Positions 11,901 through 22,464 of a stretch of DNA of 64,000 nucleotides are shown in pieces; position 1 is the stretch's first letter, and every line of letters starts with the position of its first letter. Source of the DNA: Apostichopus japonicus (lineage: Eukaryota > Echinodermata > Holothuroidea > Aspidochirotida > Stichopodidae); the NCBI RefSeq assembly GCF_037975245.1, contig NC_092582.1:11014001-11078000 (forward strand). Direction: 5' to 3'. A model generated the notes under the pieces. It saw only the letters and a program-made list of their open reading frames with translations, had not been told where the DNA came from and did no database searches. A program made the translations under genes and the position numbers.

Positions 11901-12835
11901 TGGCAAAGCCAAGAATAAAAAATGGGAAGGGTCTCCTTAGACATGGATAGGCCACAATACTACCCAAAAATTGTTTGCAAGTCGGCAAGCTGCCAGCCTG
12001 CGTAGTAAATATTGAAGTTGATTTGGATGCTTTTGAGGCTAGTGGCCCCCGCCCATATTGCTCTTGGACCCCAGACCCTGCCTGATTGCTCCACTGGTCA
12101 ATCAGACTCTGGCTTAATGTAGTGTGCGATTGAAGACATTGCAATACAACCTGCTACTTAAATGTGTAAATAGCATTAGAAAGGGATTAGCTGAAGTCTT
12201 GATCTAATCATCTCTCCATTTGCTTTTGTTGATCTCTAGTTTTTGACTCGGTTCGTAATGCATTATCATTTGCAATTCGGTTTTCATTTATTAGAAAGGA
12301 TACAATCCATTCCAAATGCTCATGGACGCAACAGCAGCATGTCCACTTGGTAAACGGAACTGTAGAAACATTAATCTTCTCCTACGATATCCGTAACATT
12401 TAATTCGCCATCATTTGCCTCTGACTCCCTTTGCAGAAAGATGAAATGAACGAAGACTTAGAGGCTATGCTAGAGCAATGGTTCGCTCAAGTCTCTTCCA
12501 AACCGTTCGAGTTGATCTTGTCCCTCTGTCGGCAACCCTTCATGGAGATCCGTTGTCCCTCTCTCTCGATTCTCGAAGCTCTCTGTAACCACAGATGGGC
12601 TCAAACGGTTTTGTCTAACAGTCCCGGATTTCACGAATACTTGTTGGATCGTTCGACAGAACACGAAAAGATCGGAAAAGAGGCCAAGTACACGGTTGTG
12701 AAAGCCCTGGCAGAAGCTTACCACACGGCGGATGTGTTCGGTCGGCCGTATCTGCTTAAACTTAGAGAATATGTCCGTGACGGACCTTTCTACGTGCGAG
12801 CACAGTCAGAAGTTGTAGTAGAAGGCAATCAGTGA
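5814..12835 (+). CDS. PSMD5: 26S proteasome non-ATPase regulatory subunit 5 (S5b), gene with 7 coding exons
   Basis: Seven exons join without a frame break to a 503-residue protein: 5814-5986, 8632-8776, 9299-9541, 10272-10524, 10954-11142, 11547-11656, 12437-12835. All introns are GT-AG. The length is almost that of human PSMD5 (504). Recognisable family landmarks are 'LSVAK'-like 'ESLAVAKIAMKSL' (about residue 140), 'FLLPELIKFFGALA' (about 268-281), 'SERYPAFL', 'ETLGFIG' and the C-terminal block 'WAQ..L.NSPGF.EY..DRS.EH.K..KEAKY..VKAL'. PSMD5 is an all-helical HEAT/ARM-repeat chaperone that binds the Rpt1/Rpt2 ATPases and guides assembly of the proteasome base; it is released before the mature 26S particle forms and it acts in the cytosol and nucleus. 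The first ATG is chosen because it matches the family N-terminus. Introns 1 and 3 contain DNA transposons. Confidence 0.96.
6200..6821. mobile_element. TIR DNA transposon in PSMD5 intron 1, with subterminal repeats
   Basis: The ends are GGGACAAACTAAAACGAATG and, inverted, GGGTGTTACTAAAACGAATG, with a shared 'ACTAAAACGAATGACA' block. Flanks tattttac (6192-6199) and tattttac (6822-6829) form a perfect 8-bp target duplication. The left arm has a run of 'gcgaatgac' units (about 6210-6325) and the right arm has inverted 'tgtcattcg' units (about 6727, 6775, 6800). No transposase is encoded. The GGG termini are unlike the CA-start hAT elements in this window, so I leave the superfamily open (Merlin, MULE-like and hAT all give 8-9-bp duplications). 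Confidence 0.85.
6830..8631 (+). other. Rest of PSMD5 intron 1
   Basis: AT-rich intron sequence with a short duplication 'catggtgtta' at about 7982-8001, a (TA)n tract at about 8347-8360 and a C-run at 7024. The small ORFs in both strands show no protein-like composition. Confidence 0.6.
8632..8776 (+). other. PSMD5: PSMD5 coding exon 2
   Basis: Acceptor ttttttcag and donor CATCAG|gtacat. Encodes the end of codon 58 to residue 106, including 'SADILSRLLDCLEPEIV', a clear match to the family's second helical repeat. This exon is too short for ORF detection. Confidence 0.93.
8777..9298 (+). other. PSMD5 intron 2 with short retroposon tail
   Basis: At about 8940-9030 a segment with 'gagcacccttccaggtggat' ends in (ATT)n, which looks like a retroposon 3' end. 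The rest is AT-rich and featureless. Confidence 0.4.
9299..9541 (+). other. PSMD5: PSMD5 coding exon 3
   Basis: Exactly 81 codons (residues 107-187), from VERLVESDIG to YRVLE, between acceptor acatttag and donor GAG|gtatca. The reading phase is 0 at both ends. Confidence 0.94.
9647..10049. mobile_element. hAT-like MITE in PSMD5 intron 3
   Basis: Left end CAGGGGGGTAGGAAGC; the right end reads, inverted, CAGGAGGTAGGAGCC. Flanks acagcatg (9639-9646) and acagtatg (10050-10057) match at 7 of 8 positions. The right arm 'gtggggggcatgtgcccccc' is almost the same as the right arm of the 4867-5625 element, so the two belong to related families. It is non-coding. Confidence 0.8.
10272..10524 (+). other. 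PSMD5: PSMD5 coding exon 4
   Basis: Starts IATSVSIVSPVALEI after acceptor ttttttag and ends at CCAG|gtcagc, phase 1. Encodes residues 188-271. 'DDLVQLNAIEMLCVLVDCPHG' matches the family's 'vrataIEMvtsLaythhG' region. Confidence 0.93.
10954..11142 (+). other. PSMD5: PSMD5 coding exon 5
   Basis: Acceptor tatcttttag, donor CAGG|gtaagt. It completes 'LLPELIKFFGALA', a strongly conserved stretch of the family, and runs to 'GFIGTSTDGKRTLNKQ'. Confidence 0.94.
11547..11656 (+). other. PSMD5: PSMD5 coding exon 6
   Basis: Acceptor tttttaaaag, donor GTCCAA|gtgagt. Encodes 'GKSMTDALSILGRLIQVPP' to 'ALACLFSVQ', ending at residue 371 in phase 0. Confidence 0.92.
11657..12436 (+). other. PSMD5 intron 6
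   Basis: Contains a segment at about 11898-12106 that starts 'cagtggcaaagcc' and ends 'gctccactg'. It resembles an old hAT-like MITE but has no target duplication. Nothing else is recognisable. Confidence 0.4.
12437..12835 (+). other. PSMD5: PSMD5 last coding exon
   Basis: 133 codons including the stop, after acceptor cctttgcag. It starts KDEMNEDLEAML and ends VVVEGNQ. 'SNSPGFHEYLLDRSTEHEK' is the most conserved block of the protein family. Confidence 0.96.
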
Positions 12836-13520
12836 ACATGACAAGGAATTCATAATCCAGCATCTCTAAATTTACACAAACGGCAATCTGCAACCTTGAA
12901 AATGTGCTAACCTGTTTGTAGTACACAAGGATATCCTGTCGCCAAGGGATGACATTCTGGAGCTCGGGGTTTATAAAACAGCAATAGCACCAAGTTGCGG
13001 CTGTCAGTTGGAGTTCTTAAAATAAGTCTGGGAAAACCCGGTTGACTATGGCTTCTTGTCGGGCACAAATGAAAACAAGTACCTCAATCTTCATTTATAG
13101 CAGGTGTTGGGAAGGGTTGAGAGAAGTGCTGGGAAGGGTCAAGAGAGGGAAGCTACATAGGTGGACATTTGTAGGTTTATGTTACACCTTCCAAAATCAT
13201 GCATACTGCGAATGGATGAACCTTAAATGAAATCTGAAATTTAAAAGAGGGGATACGACCCATTTTGGCGAGGGTTAAATTCCCCTCCCACCCCCACCCC
13301 CCCCCTACAATAAACATAGACTAATTGCTAGCTTACTTTCAGTGGTACCTGCTTTGTGGCAGATTATATTCTGGTTCTGAGACTTTGTGAAGAATGTGTT
13401 ATTTTGTGAACCCTTCTGGAAAACTGAGCCGTGTCAAAAGTGGATCTTTGCAAATGAATTATACTTTTAAATATTGTTTTGTCTTTAAAGACAAATAAAA
13501 TATACAATTTTACATGCTTG
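12836..13520 (+). other. PSMD5: PSMD5 3' UTR, probable
   Basis: A canonical AATAAA at 13494-13499 lies about 660 bases after the stop and is followed by a T/GT-rich stretch ('gattttttgttgttg'), the usual downstream element. The exact cleavage point is not visible. Confidence 0.6.
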
Positions 13521-14229
13521 ATTTTTTGTTGTTGAATCTTCTAAGTTGTCTGCTTGACGTCTGAATGAATCCTTGAAGAATTATCTTGTTTTTAAGTACC
13601 AGTTTGTTGTAAGTTTCATGCCAAATCTGTCGAGCATTTATTAAGATGACCCAAAGCGTCTAACTTTTATTCTACTTGAACATAATATTGAATAATTCCA
13701 GATTCAGTAAACCACAAATGTTCTCAGTAATTTGAAGTGAAAATTGACCATTGACCTAACCTGTGGCCATTCCAATATGATATTGGTAAAGGTGTTCTGA
13801 TGAACACTCCATTTCATACCTAACTGTTGGTAAATACCCTTCTTTGTCAATTTTCAACTTCTTCTGCAATTCTTCCCCCAAAATTTTGCTTAATTCATTT
13901 ATAAAAGAACAAGGCACCTCAAGTAATAACATCCAGGGTCATTTCTTCCTGACAAATGTTGTATAGCTTTGCTAACATGTTATTTAATACCAACAAAGAA
14001 TTTGATCTATTGTTGTCTTTTAATCTTCAAATCTGACAAGTGTTGGGAACCTGCATTAATGCTTTACTACTGAACAGAAATTTACAGGCATTTTGATGCG
14101 AGTCTGTCATTGTTGCAGCAAAGTACGTACAAAACTCCAATACATTTGCTGCTGCCCTCACAGCATTGACACTCATAGAGACATACTTGCCATGACTTTT
14201 CTTCCTTTTCTCATTGCCTGGATGATAAA
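13521..14229. other. Intergenic, no feature seen
   Basis: AT-rich sequence between the convergent PSMD5 and PLPP6 genes. The 112-aa minus ORF at 14027-14365 is not conserved in any way I recognise. Confidence 0.5.
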
Positions 14230-14560
14230 AATCTTGTGAAAAATTCTTTATATGTCTCCATGGACTTGCTCCAACATACTTACAAAACCTCATCCAGGTG
14301 TATACGCCACATCGTTGCCTCCGATCCAGTTCAAAATCTTTATTGGTTGCCCCCTCTGTGTCCACATAGTCATACGGCTCTGGCTCAGTCTGTAACCAGG
14401 TTCAAAAGACTCACCTTTTCTCACTTTTGTAGTTTTCCGGCCTTTCAGCGCATGACTTTAGTGTATATTTGCGCCTTATAAGAACTGTGTGTTATTATTA
14501 TTATTTTTTTTTTTTTCCTATTTATTTTGTTTTTCACGTGTATTATTATTATTATATAAT
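14230..14560 (+). repeat. LINE 3'-end fragment, probable
   Basis: A degenerate reading frame ends in 'SVTRFKRLTFSHFC' and '...FAPYK', similar in form to the last residues of L2/CR1 elements ('FK..LKTHLF'), followed by an (ATT)n tail. The frame is broken. Family assignment is tentative. Confidence 0.4.
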
Positions 14561-17500
14561 TTTAAACAGTTTCAGCATTGTAAATGGTCCCCATTGATGT
14601 TTTTTTTTTTCAAGGTTAAATCAATAGCCGTAATATCCACAAGAAACTTGTTACTGCTGCTCACCAATAATTTACTTCACAGAGACATTGACTAGCATTA
14701 CTGAACACAGCTCAAAGTCTGGTAATAACTTTGAAGGCGGTCAAAAATCTCCTTGAAAAATGAAGGCCTCCAATATGATGTGTGTATTATTAAAATACAT
14801 GTTGATTTGGACAAGATTTTATGAACTTTATTCCAGTTTTACCCTAGTATTACCCTCCTTTACAGCAAATTATTGATAAATTACTTTCTGAAGGGGGGGG
14901 GGGGGGGGGAGTGCAAGGATAAGATCCAATGAAGAAAAGTGTAAAGAAATTTAAAGTATTCATTTAATTTATTCAACATCAAATACAATATTTATACTAC
15001 CATTATAACACATCAACTGTAAGTTAGGCAAGTGAAATGGCTTTGACATTTACTCAGCTCAATATATTCATATATATTAATCTCTTTTAGCAAAGTAGGA
15101 ATGAAAACTTGAATATTTTATTGGTGATGCTACAATAGAGGTAGATTGGAACATTTATCCCTTCACAATTGTAGTGAAGTGCTTCCAACTAGTCAGTTAA
15201 AGTTTTCCAACAACATTCATGTCAAACAATAAATCCAGACTAAGATGTTGACAACTTGGTAGAAAATTGAACTCATCACATGATCAAGTAGTATATTGGG
15301 AAGGGCGGTATCCAAGGCCCCCTCAAACAAGTCCTCTGTTCACCTAAATCCCTGTTTAAGTGACCTCCCCCCCCCCTTCACCCCCTATCAAAAATATATA
15401 CCCACCTCAAAAAGAAAAGTGCTGGATTAGAGAAGCATTTGATTACCCCTGATACAAGTTACCCACTGCTAAATACAATCTTTGGCTTCCAATAAACTAG
15501 CAAAATGAATAGTCCTTTCACTGGTCAGCAAATGGAGATATATGAATTGACACTAAAATATTAACATTTGCTGAGAAATCATAAGAAAATAAAGAAATGA
15601 GAGAGGTACACAAATGTATTCGATGAAAAAATTTCTTAGACAATGAGAGCTAACATAATATTTTGTATGAAGCACCACATAAACCTTGTAAGGATATAGC
15701 AATTGAATACAATTGGAAAACAGCAACCCATTTTGGTCCATAAAATAGTTAACAGCAACCAATGGCAATGCCCAAAAATACAAAAGAAAATTGCATATTG
15801 TGAACACAGAAAGATATATTTTCAGAAAAGATAGTTTCATATGTCACCACCATATGTTGAGTAAGTACATTAGGAAAATAATAGTGTAACTGTAGTGCAG
15901 AGACAGGTAGATTTGAAACTATGAAATTGTCTGTTTCCATATTAATTGCTGATAGTAAATACATTCAGACTGTTAAGTACTGCCCATTATTAAAGTGATT
16001 TATTTACTAACATACTGAGTGTAAATTTGTCAGTGTGCACAGCCACTTCTATTCCAATTCGGTGGGTTGATTTGATGCTAATTGGGCAACTCCTTTGAAT
16101 GAACTAATGATTATGATTATTATTATGGAATACAAATACACCAAATTGGAATTTAGGAAGCCCTATGAAAAATGGCCGTTGACAGACTAATGTAAGACAG
16201 CAGCCACTGTAGTGAACAGAAGGCTTGCTAGCAGGCCAGTAACCAGGAATGTTGGGTTCAAGGGTCACCATCAATCTAAGGGTAAGCAACAACAGTTTAA
16301 CAAGTTCATAAGTGTCCTGTAACTTTTTCACATAAATATATTGTACACATGAAGGTCACACAGATGGGGGGGGGGGGGCACAGCAGTCGACAGGGGAGAG
16401 GTAGAACCCACCTGTTCCCCAGACTGGCTACGGGCCAGCTTGCCAGAAAATTAACATATCTTGACAAGCATCCAGACACACGCACAGATACCAATGTCTA
16501 TGCAGAAGCTGTTAATCTCTAGTTATCTATTACAATAAGTATCTTTGCAAATTCAGAGACAGAAAGATTCTAAAAATGTAGAATCATCTTGCCAAGCACA
16601 CAGAAAAGCACATCAACATTATGGCATATTAAACTAAGGACTACGATTGACTGTAGCAGTTTGCTTACAAAGATTTAACAGGTAATTGCCTAGTTAATGT
16701 AATTATTGTTTGTGCTAACAAAGTATCACTAATGTACCTTCAACTGAACACTAGCTTTTGACAACCACCCACCTGTTTTGGAAAATGTCAGCTAAAGACT
16801 TAAAAATTTCAACACAATACTTGATTTTTAAACCACAGTTGTAATGTGTCAAAAAGCTTCAGTTGTTTAACAGAACACCCCTCCCAAAACCCTCCTCTGG
16901 AAGTCAGAAAAAGATATAAACTAAATTTAAATATCTAGCCTTTTAATGAGGCAAAGAGCAATTTAACTAGGTTTCTTACTTGCAATTTCCCCAAATTTTG
17001 TGCTAGTCTTACCCTGTTTTTTTTACAAATGTTCTTTACCAAAAGAAAAGTACCATCTGAAGGTGGTTTATTATTGATCAAGCAAAGTTATATCATAAAA
17101 CACTCCAGAACTTACTAGTGCTGCTGTTTAATGTATTTTATATATAATAAATAAATAAGAATCACTAATCAAATCCAAAAAGGGAATCTTTCAAATATTT
17201 GATGAGTACCATTTCATAATGGATATAGTCCAGAAATTTGAAATAACAATTCAAGTGTTACATGAACATTCATTGCAGTCGTAAACTGGTTTGAATCTAC
17301 AAACTCCCAATGAGCCTTACACAGTCTGTACATGTATTATTGTTGAAATCAGACTTAAGTTAATACACCTATTTGAAGAACTTTAACAACTGCTCTTGTA
17401 AGAATTCATGATTTTCAAAGTAAGCAATTTAAATATGTGACTTTAGCATTGCAAAACTGGTTAAAACCAACTTCACTGAATCTAGAAAATAATTGATTCC

Positions 17501-17685
17501 CAATGTGTCCTGGGCTCTAGACCAGAAAAAATTTGAGAATCGTAAATAACAATTACAGTGGTACCTAATCTTGATGCCAGTTGCAAACTGGTTAGGTGCT
17601 GAAAAATTCCACTTAGCCCAAGATTGTTAAAAAACCAGACAAAATTATGAACTCTATGAACTTTACAGCTGCACTAATAAGGAAT
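14561..17685 (-). other. AT-rich region downstream of PLPP6; possible long 3' UTR
   Basis: No protein-like frame on either strand. It lies downstream of the PLPP6 stop on the minus strand and may include its 3' UTR; tttatt (an inverted AATAAA) occurs near 14966, but no single poly(A) site stands out. G-runs at 14894-14909 and 16366-16378 and an (ATT)n tract near 16110 are the only landmarks. Confidence 0.35.
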
Positions 17686-18068
17686 TTACGACTTCCAAAG
17701 TTTAAACAACTGCAGTATACCGTCAACATCGTTCACCTCAAACCAGTAATGTTGAACAGCTAAAGCCTGTACGTAACCGATTATTGCACCAAAGAATACG
17801 TCGCTCAGATGATGACGGCCCAGCATAACACGAGATGCCGCGATGCAAAATGCCCATACTATTGAGAGGTATTGCGTTAACACTGACAACGGTAACCGGA
17901 TCAGAACGAGTACAGCGAGCATCGTAGCTCTAGTAGTGTGTCCAGAAGGAAACGAAAAATGATCTACTGAGACAACAAAAAACATGTCGGAGCTGCTGTT
18001 GGTAGAGGGCCGAGGGCGCCTAACTATGGCCTTCAACGTTCCACTGACGACCAGATCTAGTACTAGAG
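17686..18068 (-). other. PLPP6: PLPP6 coding exon 2 (catalytic)
   Basis: The acceptor on the minus strand is cttttcgtcag. The first codons read 'ALVLDLVVSGTLKAIVRRPRP', extending the detectable frame upstream of its first Met. All three PAP2 motifs are in this exon. Confidence 0.93.
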
Positions 18069-19535
18069 CTGACGAAAAGAAAGACAGAGATGAAATAAAA
18101 TTGTATATCAGAGTTTTTCAAAATTGGAAGATATCTGTCATAATTTGAAAGGCAGTCGGTAGGACTACGATACGGATGTAATGCGGCATAGCCTAATTTG
18201 CATATTATAACCGTATCGACTGTGGGTTTCTACATCATCATCCGAATGGTTCAGCTACTTGCTAGCAAAGTGCACTACTTTGGGCGATAAGAAATGCATT
18301 GAGAGGGCTGAATGCAATATGAAATTGAAATAAAATAGGCATTGGGAGAAGTTGTTTATAGTTGCATTTGATAATGTATTTGCTACACCTTTGTCAAAAC
18401 ACACTCTTGGCAACCAAAAAAAAGTCCACTATTAAAGGGACTCAATAGGGAAGCAAAGAGAAACATCTGGTGGTTTTAAACATGACCAGTAATAGGAAAG
18501 ATAAGTCACCTCAATCTGGTACCATATTTCTAATTAAGGCATATGTCTTTAAAACAGATAAGTTGGAAAGCATGGAATAGTGCAAAAACACGATTCTAAC
18601 ACGAGCTTCCATTTCGGTACGAGGTCGCCCAAACCAACTGGACTAAGGATAAAGGACACTGATGTTATGTCCAGAATTTCCAACCAGTAAATGGGTGTGT
18701 TTATATCATTCCACAAATATGCTACAGCATAGGTGAACTGGGGAGCAGGAGGTTCAAGTAAAGTGTAAAAATCATATGTAAATTTGGGTAAAATGAACCA
18801 AAGTTTAAAGTCAATGCAAAAATGCAGCATTTTGAAAGGTGCGTCGAATATTTTAAATGATCATCAGTATTTGGCCCCAAATATACTACGTAAAAAATCA
18901 AATATTGGCCACTGATGCTCCAAGTTGAGCATGCTTTTTTTTTACTATACCCTTAAGGCATTTCCCTAACTGAGACATTTAATTCTTTTAATAAGAGCAC
19001 ACTTGAATGTCCAAAAATAACTGAAAGAGTCATGACTACCAGGAAACATACTCTTCAAGACTTGGAACGATTTATATCGTGCTAAAATAACTTGAGGCCA
19101 ATACTGTAGGACCTTTCAAATTGTCATTTTGCACAAACTCATTTCTTCACAGAGCAAGCCACGGGACAGAAAATGCCATTTTATCGACAGGATAGTAAAG
19201 CCTGTGACTAAAGAATGTTTTGATCAATTCCACTTACCAAATAAAATATTGAAAGCAATCTGAAATAATTTTGGGTCCTTTTCATTTGTGAGGTACATCA
19301 CCACAAAGACACCGAGGAGCCATGGTATACCATGACCACTGTATTCCAAGAGTTTTAGGAATGGACGGAGATTTGCCAAGCTGGAATTTTCATCTGCACT
19401 GACACTACAGATCATTGCTAGATCTCGATCCAGAGAAAGTAACTGCTTGTAGAGAGGAAGTTTCTTCACGGGAGAACCAGGCGGTTCTGCTTGACCATAT
19501 GCGGTCCTGGTCTTGTTGGTCTTTGCCGCTACCAT
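17686..19535 (-). CDS. PLPP6: PLPP6-like polyisoprenoid diphosphate/phosphate phosphohydrolase, two coding exons
   Basis: Exon 1 is 19535-19238 and exon 2 is 18068-17686; joined in phase 1 they give 226 residues. The PAP2 phosphatase signature is complete: C1 KX6RP (K112 to R119-P120), C2 PSGH (140-143, with the catalytic-relay His143) and C3 SRX5HX3D (S178-R179, H185, D189). Hydrophobic segments lie at about 60-80, 98-111, 148-160 and 164-177, as expected for a multi-pass ER/nuclear-envelope enzyme. The family dephosphorylates presqualene, farnesyl and geranylgeranyl diphosphates. 'LEYSGHGIPWLLG' before the first membrane segment separates PLPP6 from the LPP and sphingosine-phosphate phosphatases. 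Human PLPP6 is 295 residues with a longer N-terminus; the frame is open upstream of this Met to a possible acceptor at 19628, so the start could lie in an upstream exon. Confidence 0.93.
18069..19237 (-). other. PLPP6 intron
   Basis: 1,169 bases, GT-AG, AT-rich. No repeat or ORF of note; the 93-aa minus ORF inside (18549-18830) lacks any recognisable motif. Confidence 0.7.
19238..19535 (-). other. PLPP6: PLPP6 coding exon 1
   Basis: Begins MVAAKTNKTRTAYGQAEPPG and ends '...AFNILFG' at the donor TTTG|gtaagtg. The preceding acceptor-like ttttatacag (exon would start at 19627) suggests a 5' exon further upstream that I cannot place. Confidence 0.85.
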
Positions 19536-19627
19536 ATTTGCTGTTTCAAATAGAATTCTTCCCGTGTGTTGTATCGTAATACAACCAAGTGTTGATACAA
19601 TATTACACAGAGCTACTGACTTAAGAT

Positions 19628-20216
19628 CTGTATAAAATAAAAAGGAAACAAGTTTTAATATACTGTAGAATTTAACACGTTGGTAAAGAGCTTTTTCTAT
19701 ACTACTACAGTATCTAATATCCTGTACACATTTATCTAGTATTAAATGACAGAAATATATAAAACTAATAATTTTGAGTTTGTAATGCTTTATTCTACTT
19801 ACAGTAGAACCTTTCCTTTCTTGTACATGCACTTGTAAATCTACATTAAAGTAAAAGATCGATGTATGACAGAGTTTTACTATCAGGCTATTTACAGTAA
19901 TTTGACTAGGACATTGCACCGTAATTTGATAAAATCACAGCCCGGCGTGGACATTCGAACAAAGTATGGCATTATATCCAGTAGGAAATAAAATAAAAAT
20001 ATTAGTTGACTATCCACTTAGGCCAAGGCCCCCAAATATCAATTAGGATTCTCCAAAATTGCCAGAAATTATATTTTTCACAAGAAAGGTCATGCCTCCC
20101 CCACCCCCCCCCCCCCCCCCTAGCTCCCCAATGCAAATCACTGAAGTCTAGTTATGCCTCTGTCCAGGAGGGATGTAAATTCCCCATTAAGGACCAACAA
20201 TATCATTACACACTAT
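19628..20216. other. Upstream region of PLPP6, no confirmed exon
   Basis: AT-rich, with a long C-run at about 20104-20120. A segment ending 'ttatgcctctg' looks like a TE edge but has no partner. Confidence 0.35.
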
Positions 20217-20384
20217 GGAGTGTTAGCTCAGTGGTTAACGCCGGTGCCTTCCAATCATAAGGTCCCGGTTCGAGTCACTCCAAGATTAATGTATGTCGTC
20301 CAGTTGCAGAGTTGTTGACAATTCATAATCATGGACGTTTAATATTAATCTTAGAGAATGACTTCGGTCAGCTTGCGGCTTTTT
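20217..20384 (+). mobile_element. tRNA-derived SINE, copy 1
   Basis: The head reads ggagtgttagctcagtggt, a match to the Pol III A box (TRGYNNARNGG), followed by ggttcgagtcactcc, which resembles the B box; the two ends of the head (ggagtg, cactcc) pair as an acceptor stem. The body ('gtatgtcgtccagttgcaga', 'ttgacaattcataatcatgg', 'cttcggtcagcttgcggctt') is shared with the inverted copy at 42519-42711. The shared body beyond the tRNA part shows this is a SINE and not a tRNA gene. Confidence 0.8.
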
Positions 20385-20811
20385 AATTAATTCAATTCGT
20401 AACAGTAATAGTTTCTTCCATGGTAAGTACAGTAACACTCGTTTCACTCATATTCATAGCTCATCTAGTCTTACTGTACTTCCGTGATGATACGTTAACA
20501 CTAACAAGTCAGTATTAAGTAACATTAGGCTCAGTAGATTGCTATCAATGCATTATAATGTTCCAAACATCATAAGACCTTTACTGAGATCTTTACATAC
20601 AGGTACCACTAACATCACGGTTTTGCGAATAAAGAAATAGAAAAGGAAGTGGTATTTACCGTTAGATTTGATCTAAAGTTAGGCGATGTTCTATATCTGT
20701 AGTTAGTACCCGGGTTCCGAGGTGTAACAGAAGTGTTAGACATCACCATCGATCGCAGAAAATACGCACACAGCTTGCTACCCTCGGTAATTACTTGCTA
20801 CCCTCGGTAAT
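20385..20811. other. Intergenic, no gene seen
   Basis: Contains a direct 21-bp duplication 'cttgctaccctcggtaatta' at 20774-20814 just before the palindrome. Otherwise featureless. Confidence 0.4.
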
Positions 20812-20841
20812 TACTGACTGTACACTAGTGTACAGTCAGTA
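20812..20841. repeat. 30-bp perfect palindrome
   Basis: Each arm is tactgactgtacact, with its centre at CTAG and no spacer. Every position pairs with its mirror. It could extrude as a cruciform or bind a dimeric factor; no function is shown. Confidence 0.9.
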
Positions 20842-21034
20842 CATACAGCTGCGGTCAATACCCACAGCACAGTGTACAAACGATACAGCGATGGACATCT
20901 CAGGTCCAGCTAAAAATAACAAGGTATCACGTTTCATGACTGTCTGCATTTTGTAGCGACAAGCAGAAAATTTCACTTGCAAGCAACGGAACTTTTTCAA
21001 AGCGCGACACGCGGTTTGGGGCGAGTCTGCAATA

Positions 21035-21300
21035 CCTTTAAATCGATGATATGTCAGTTTCAATCGGTATATGTCAATTTCAATCGACATATACCAATTT
21101 AATTCGACTTATACCAGTTAAGATCGACATATACGGTATACCGATTTAAATCGACATATACCAATTTAAATGGATGATATGTAAAATTAAACTGGTAAAT
21201 GTCGATTCAAATCGGTAGAAGTCAATTAAAGCTGCTGGAAACTGGTATAAGTCGAAGGAAATTGCTATATGTCGATTTAAATCGGTATTAGTCGATTCTC
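21035..21300. repeat. Cluster of ~22-bp motifs in both orientations
   Basis: Variants of 'atcgacatataccaattta' and their reverse complements occur about a dozen times, alternating in direction, with a near-palindromic centre 'tatacggtatacc' at about 21130. The register is irregular, so it is not a simple satellite. Confidence 0.7.
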
Positions 21301-21969
21301 CACGATTTGAGACTGATAGCCCGCTATAATATTTCTCGCCGATTTAGTCTTCGCAAAGCGGACAGGATATAATTCTAGCCGATTTAGGGTATGTGGCTTA
21401 GTGGAGCATCTATGACGCAAGCATTGAAAGCGCAGTTAGAGTTGACAGACTTAGCCTTGGTTGAATAAGCACATGCCCCCAACTTTTAGGAGGCCCCCCC
21501 CCCAATAAAATTTGACATTATTTTTGTTTTTAAGTCAGGAAGATACCTAAATCTTTGTCTTCTACTAACCATTATTTTACATGCCTTCTGGAAATGATGA
21601 AAACCGGGTAGTTCGAGGAGCTTCGTCCGTGCAGGACCCCACGCAGACATGGCTTCGCGATCTGCGCTCGCACTGGAACCTATGGCGCCTGCTACTAAGA
21701 TGGGTTACCCGCATTCTCCGCTCCCCCCTCCCCCTCCTCTCCATGTTTCTCTCTGCCCCTCATCGCCATTGACAGTAGACACCTTGACAATTACACAAGA
21801 AAAACAAGCGTCTATACTCATCGTTTAGCAACTTGTGGAACGATGCTCTTTGAAATTTTGGTTTTTACCTTCTATTTTTCATTCATTCACTACAATGCTG
21901 AAGCTACAAAAACCACATGCTACTTGGTAACATATTTGAGAGCATACTTATTCTCATGTTGCGTTTGGA
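21301..21969. other. Intergenic, no gene seen
   Basis: The local GC rises at about 21590-21770, where a 63-codon frame starts MPSGNDENRVVRG, but it ends in a low-complexity P/L/S tail and I see no family. Confidence 0.35.
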
Positions 21970-22027
21970 CAGGGGCGTCAATCCGATTTGAAACGTGGGG
22001 GGACGTAATCGATTCAAGTATTCCGGC

Positions 22028-22128
22028 CGTAAGTATACTATATAAGCGGAGCGCCACCATCAGCGTACCAAGAAAATTTCAGATTTCAACACCTGCCAGA
22101 TCGCTGGAGATGGCACTTGCCAGGCTGG
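22028..22128 (-). repeat. ~100-bp dispersed unit, inverted copy
   Basis: On the minus strand it shares 'ggcaagtgccat', 'gcgatctggcagg' and 'atggtggcgctccgctta' with the units at 922-1024, 1509-1614 and 1676-1782. Its presence inside three different element contexts suggests it is a shared internal module of these transposons. Confidence 0.65.
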
Positions 22129-22464
22129 ATAGCAGCCATCTAGTTGCGTGATTTCGGGAGAAAATTACAAATTCGTCACTCAGGATATCTGCAATAAAGT
22201 TCATGCGACCTTCATTTTTGGTGGATTATTTCTTTTATAAGTGATTCCAATTGACATGAACATGAGAACCAAGTGCAAGTTGACAAATGATGCGGCGAAC
22301 TGGAACCCCAGCCCCATTCTGCTCTATGTTTCAGGATAGAATACCCCTCATTTGTTCGAACCCATGACAACTAACAATCTGTGAATAAATTTACTTTGAA
22401 ATGGGCACATTATATTGCACCAAGTCGGTAACGGAATGACCACAGGGCAGATATAGGCCTATAG

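Noticed and set aside
11898-12106. Possible hAT MITE (cagtggcaaagcc...gctccactg)
   Set aside because: Only the first six bases of the ends match and the flanks (ctccccac / gtcaatca) are not a duplication.
19224-19919. Full 231-aa frame as PLPP6 exon 1
   Set aside because: The upstream part is AT-rich and contains a splice acceptor; family similarity starts only downstream of the Met at 19535.
20217-20281. Functional tRNA gene
   Set aside because: The T arm and anticodon arm do not pair well and the sequence continues into a body shared with a second copy, so it is a SINE head.
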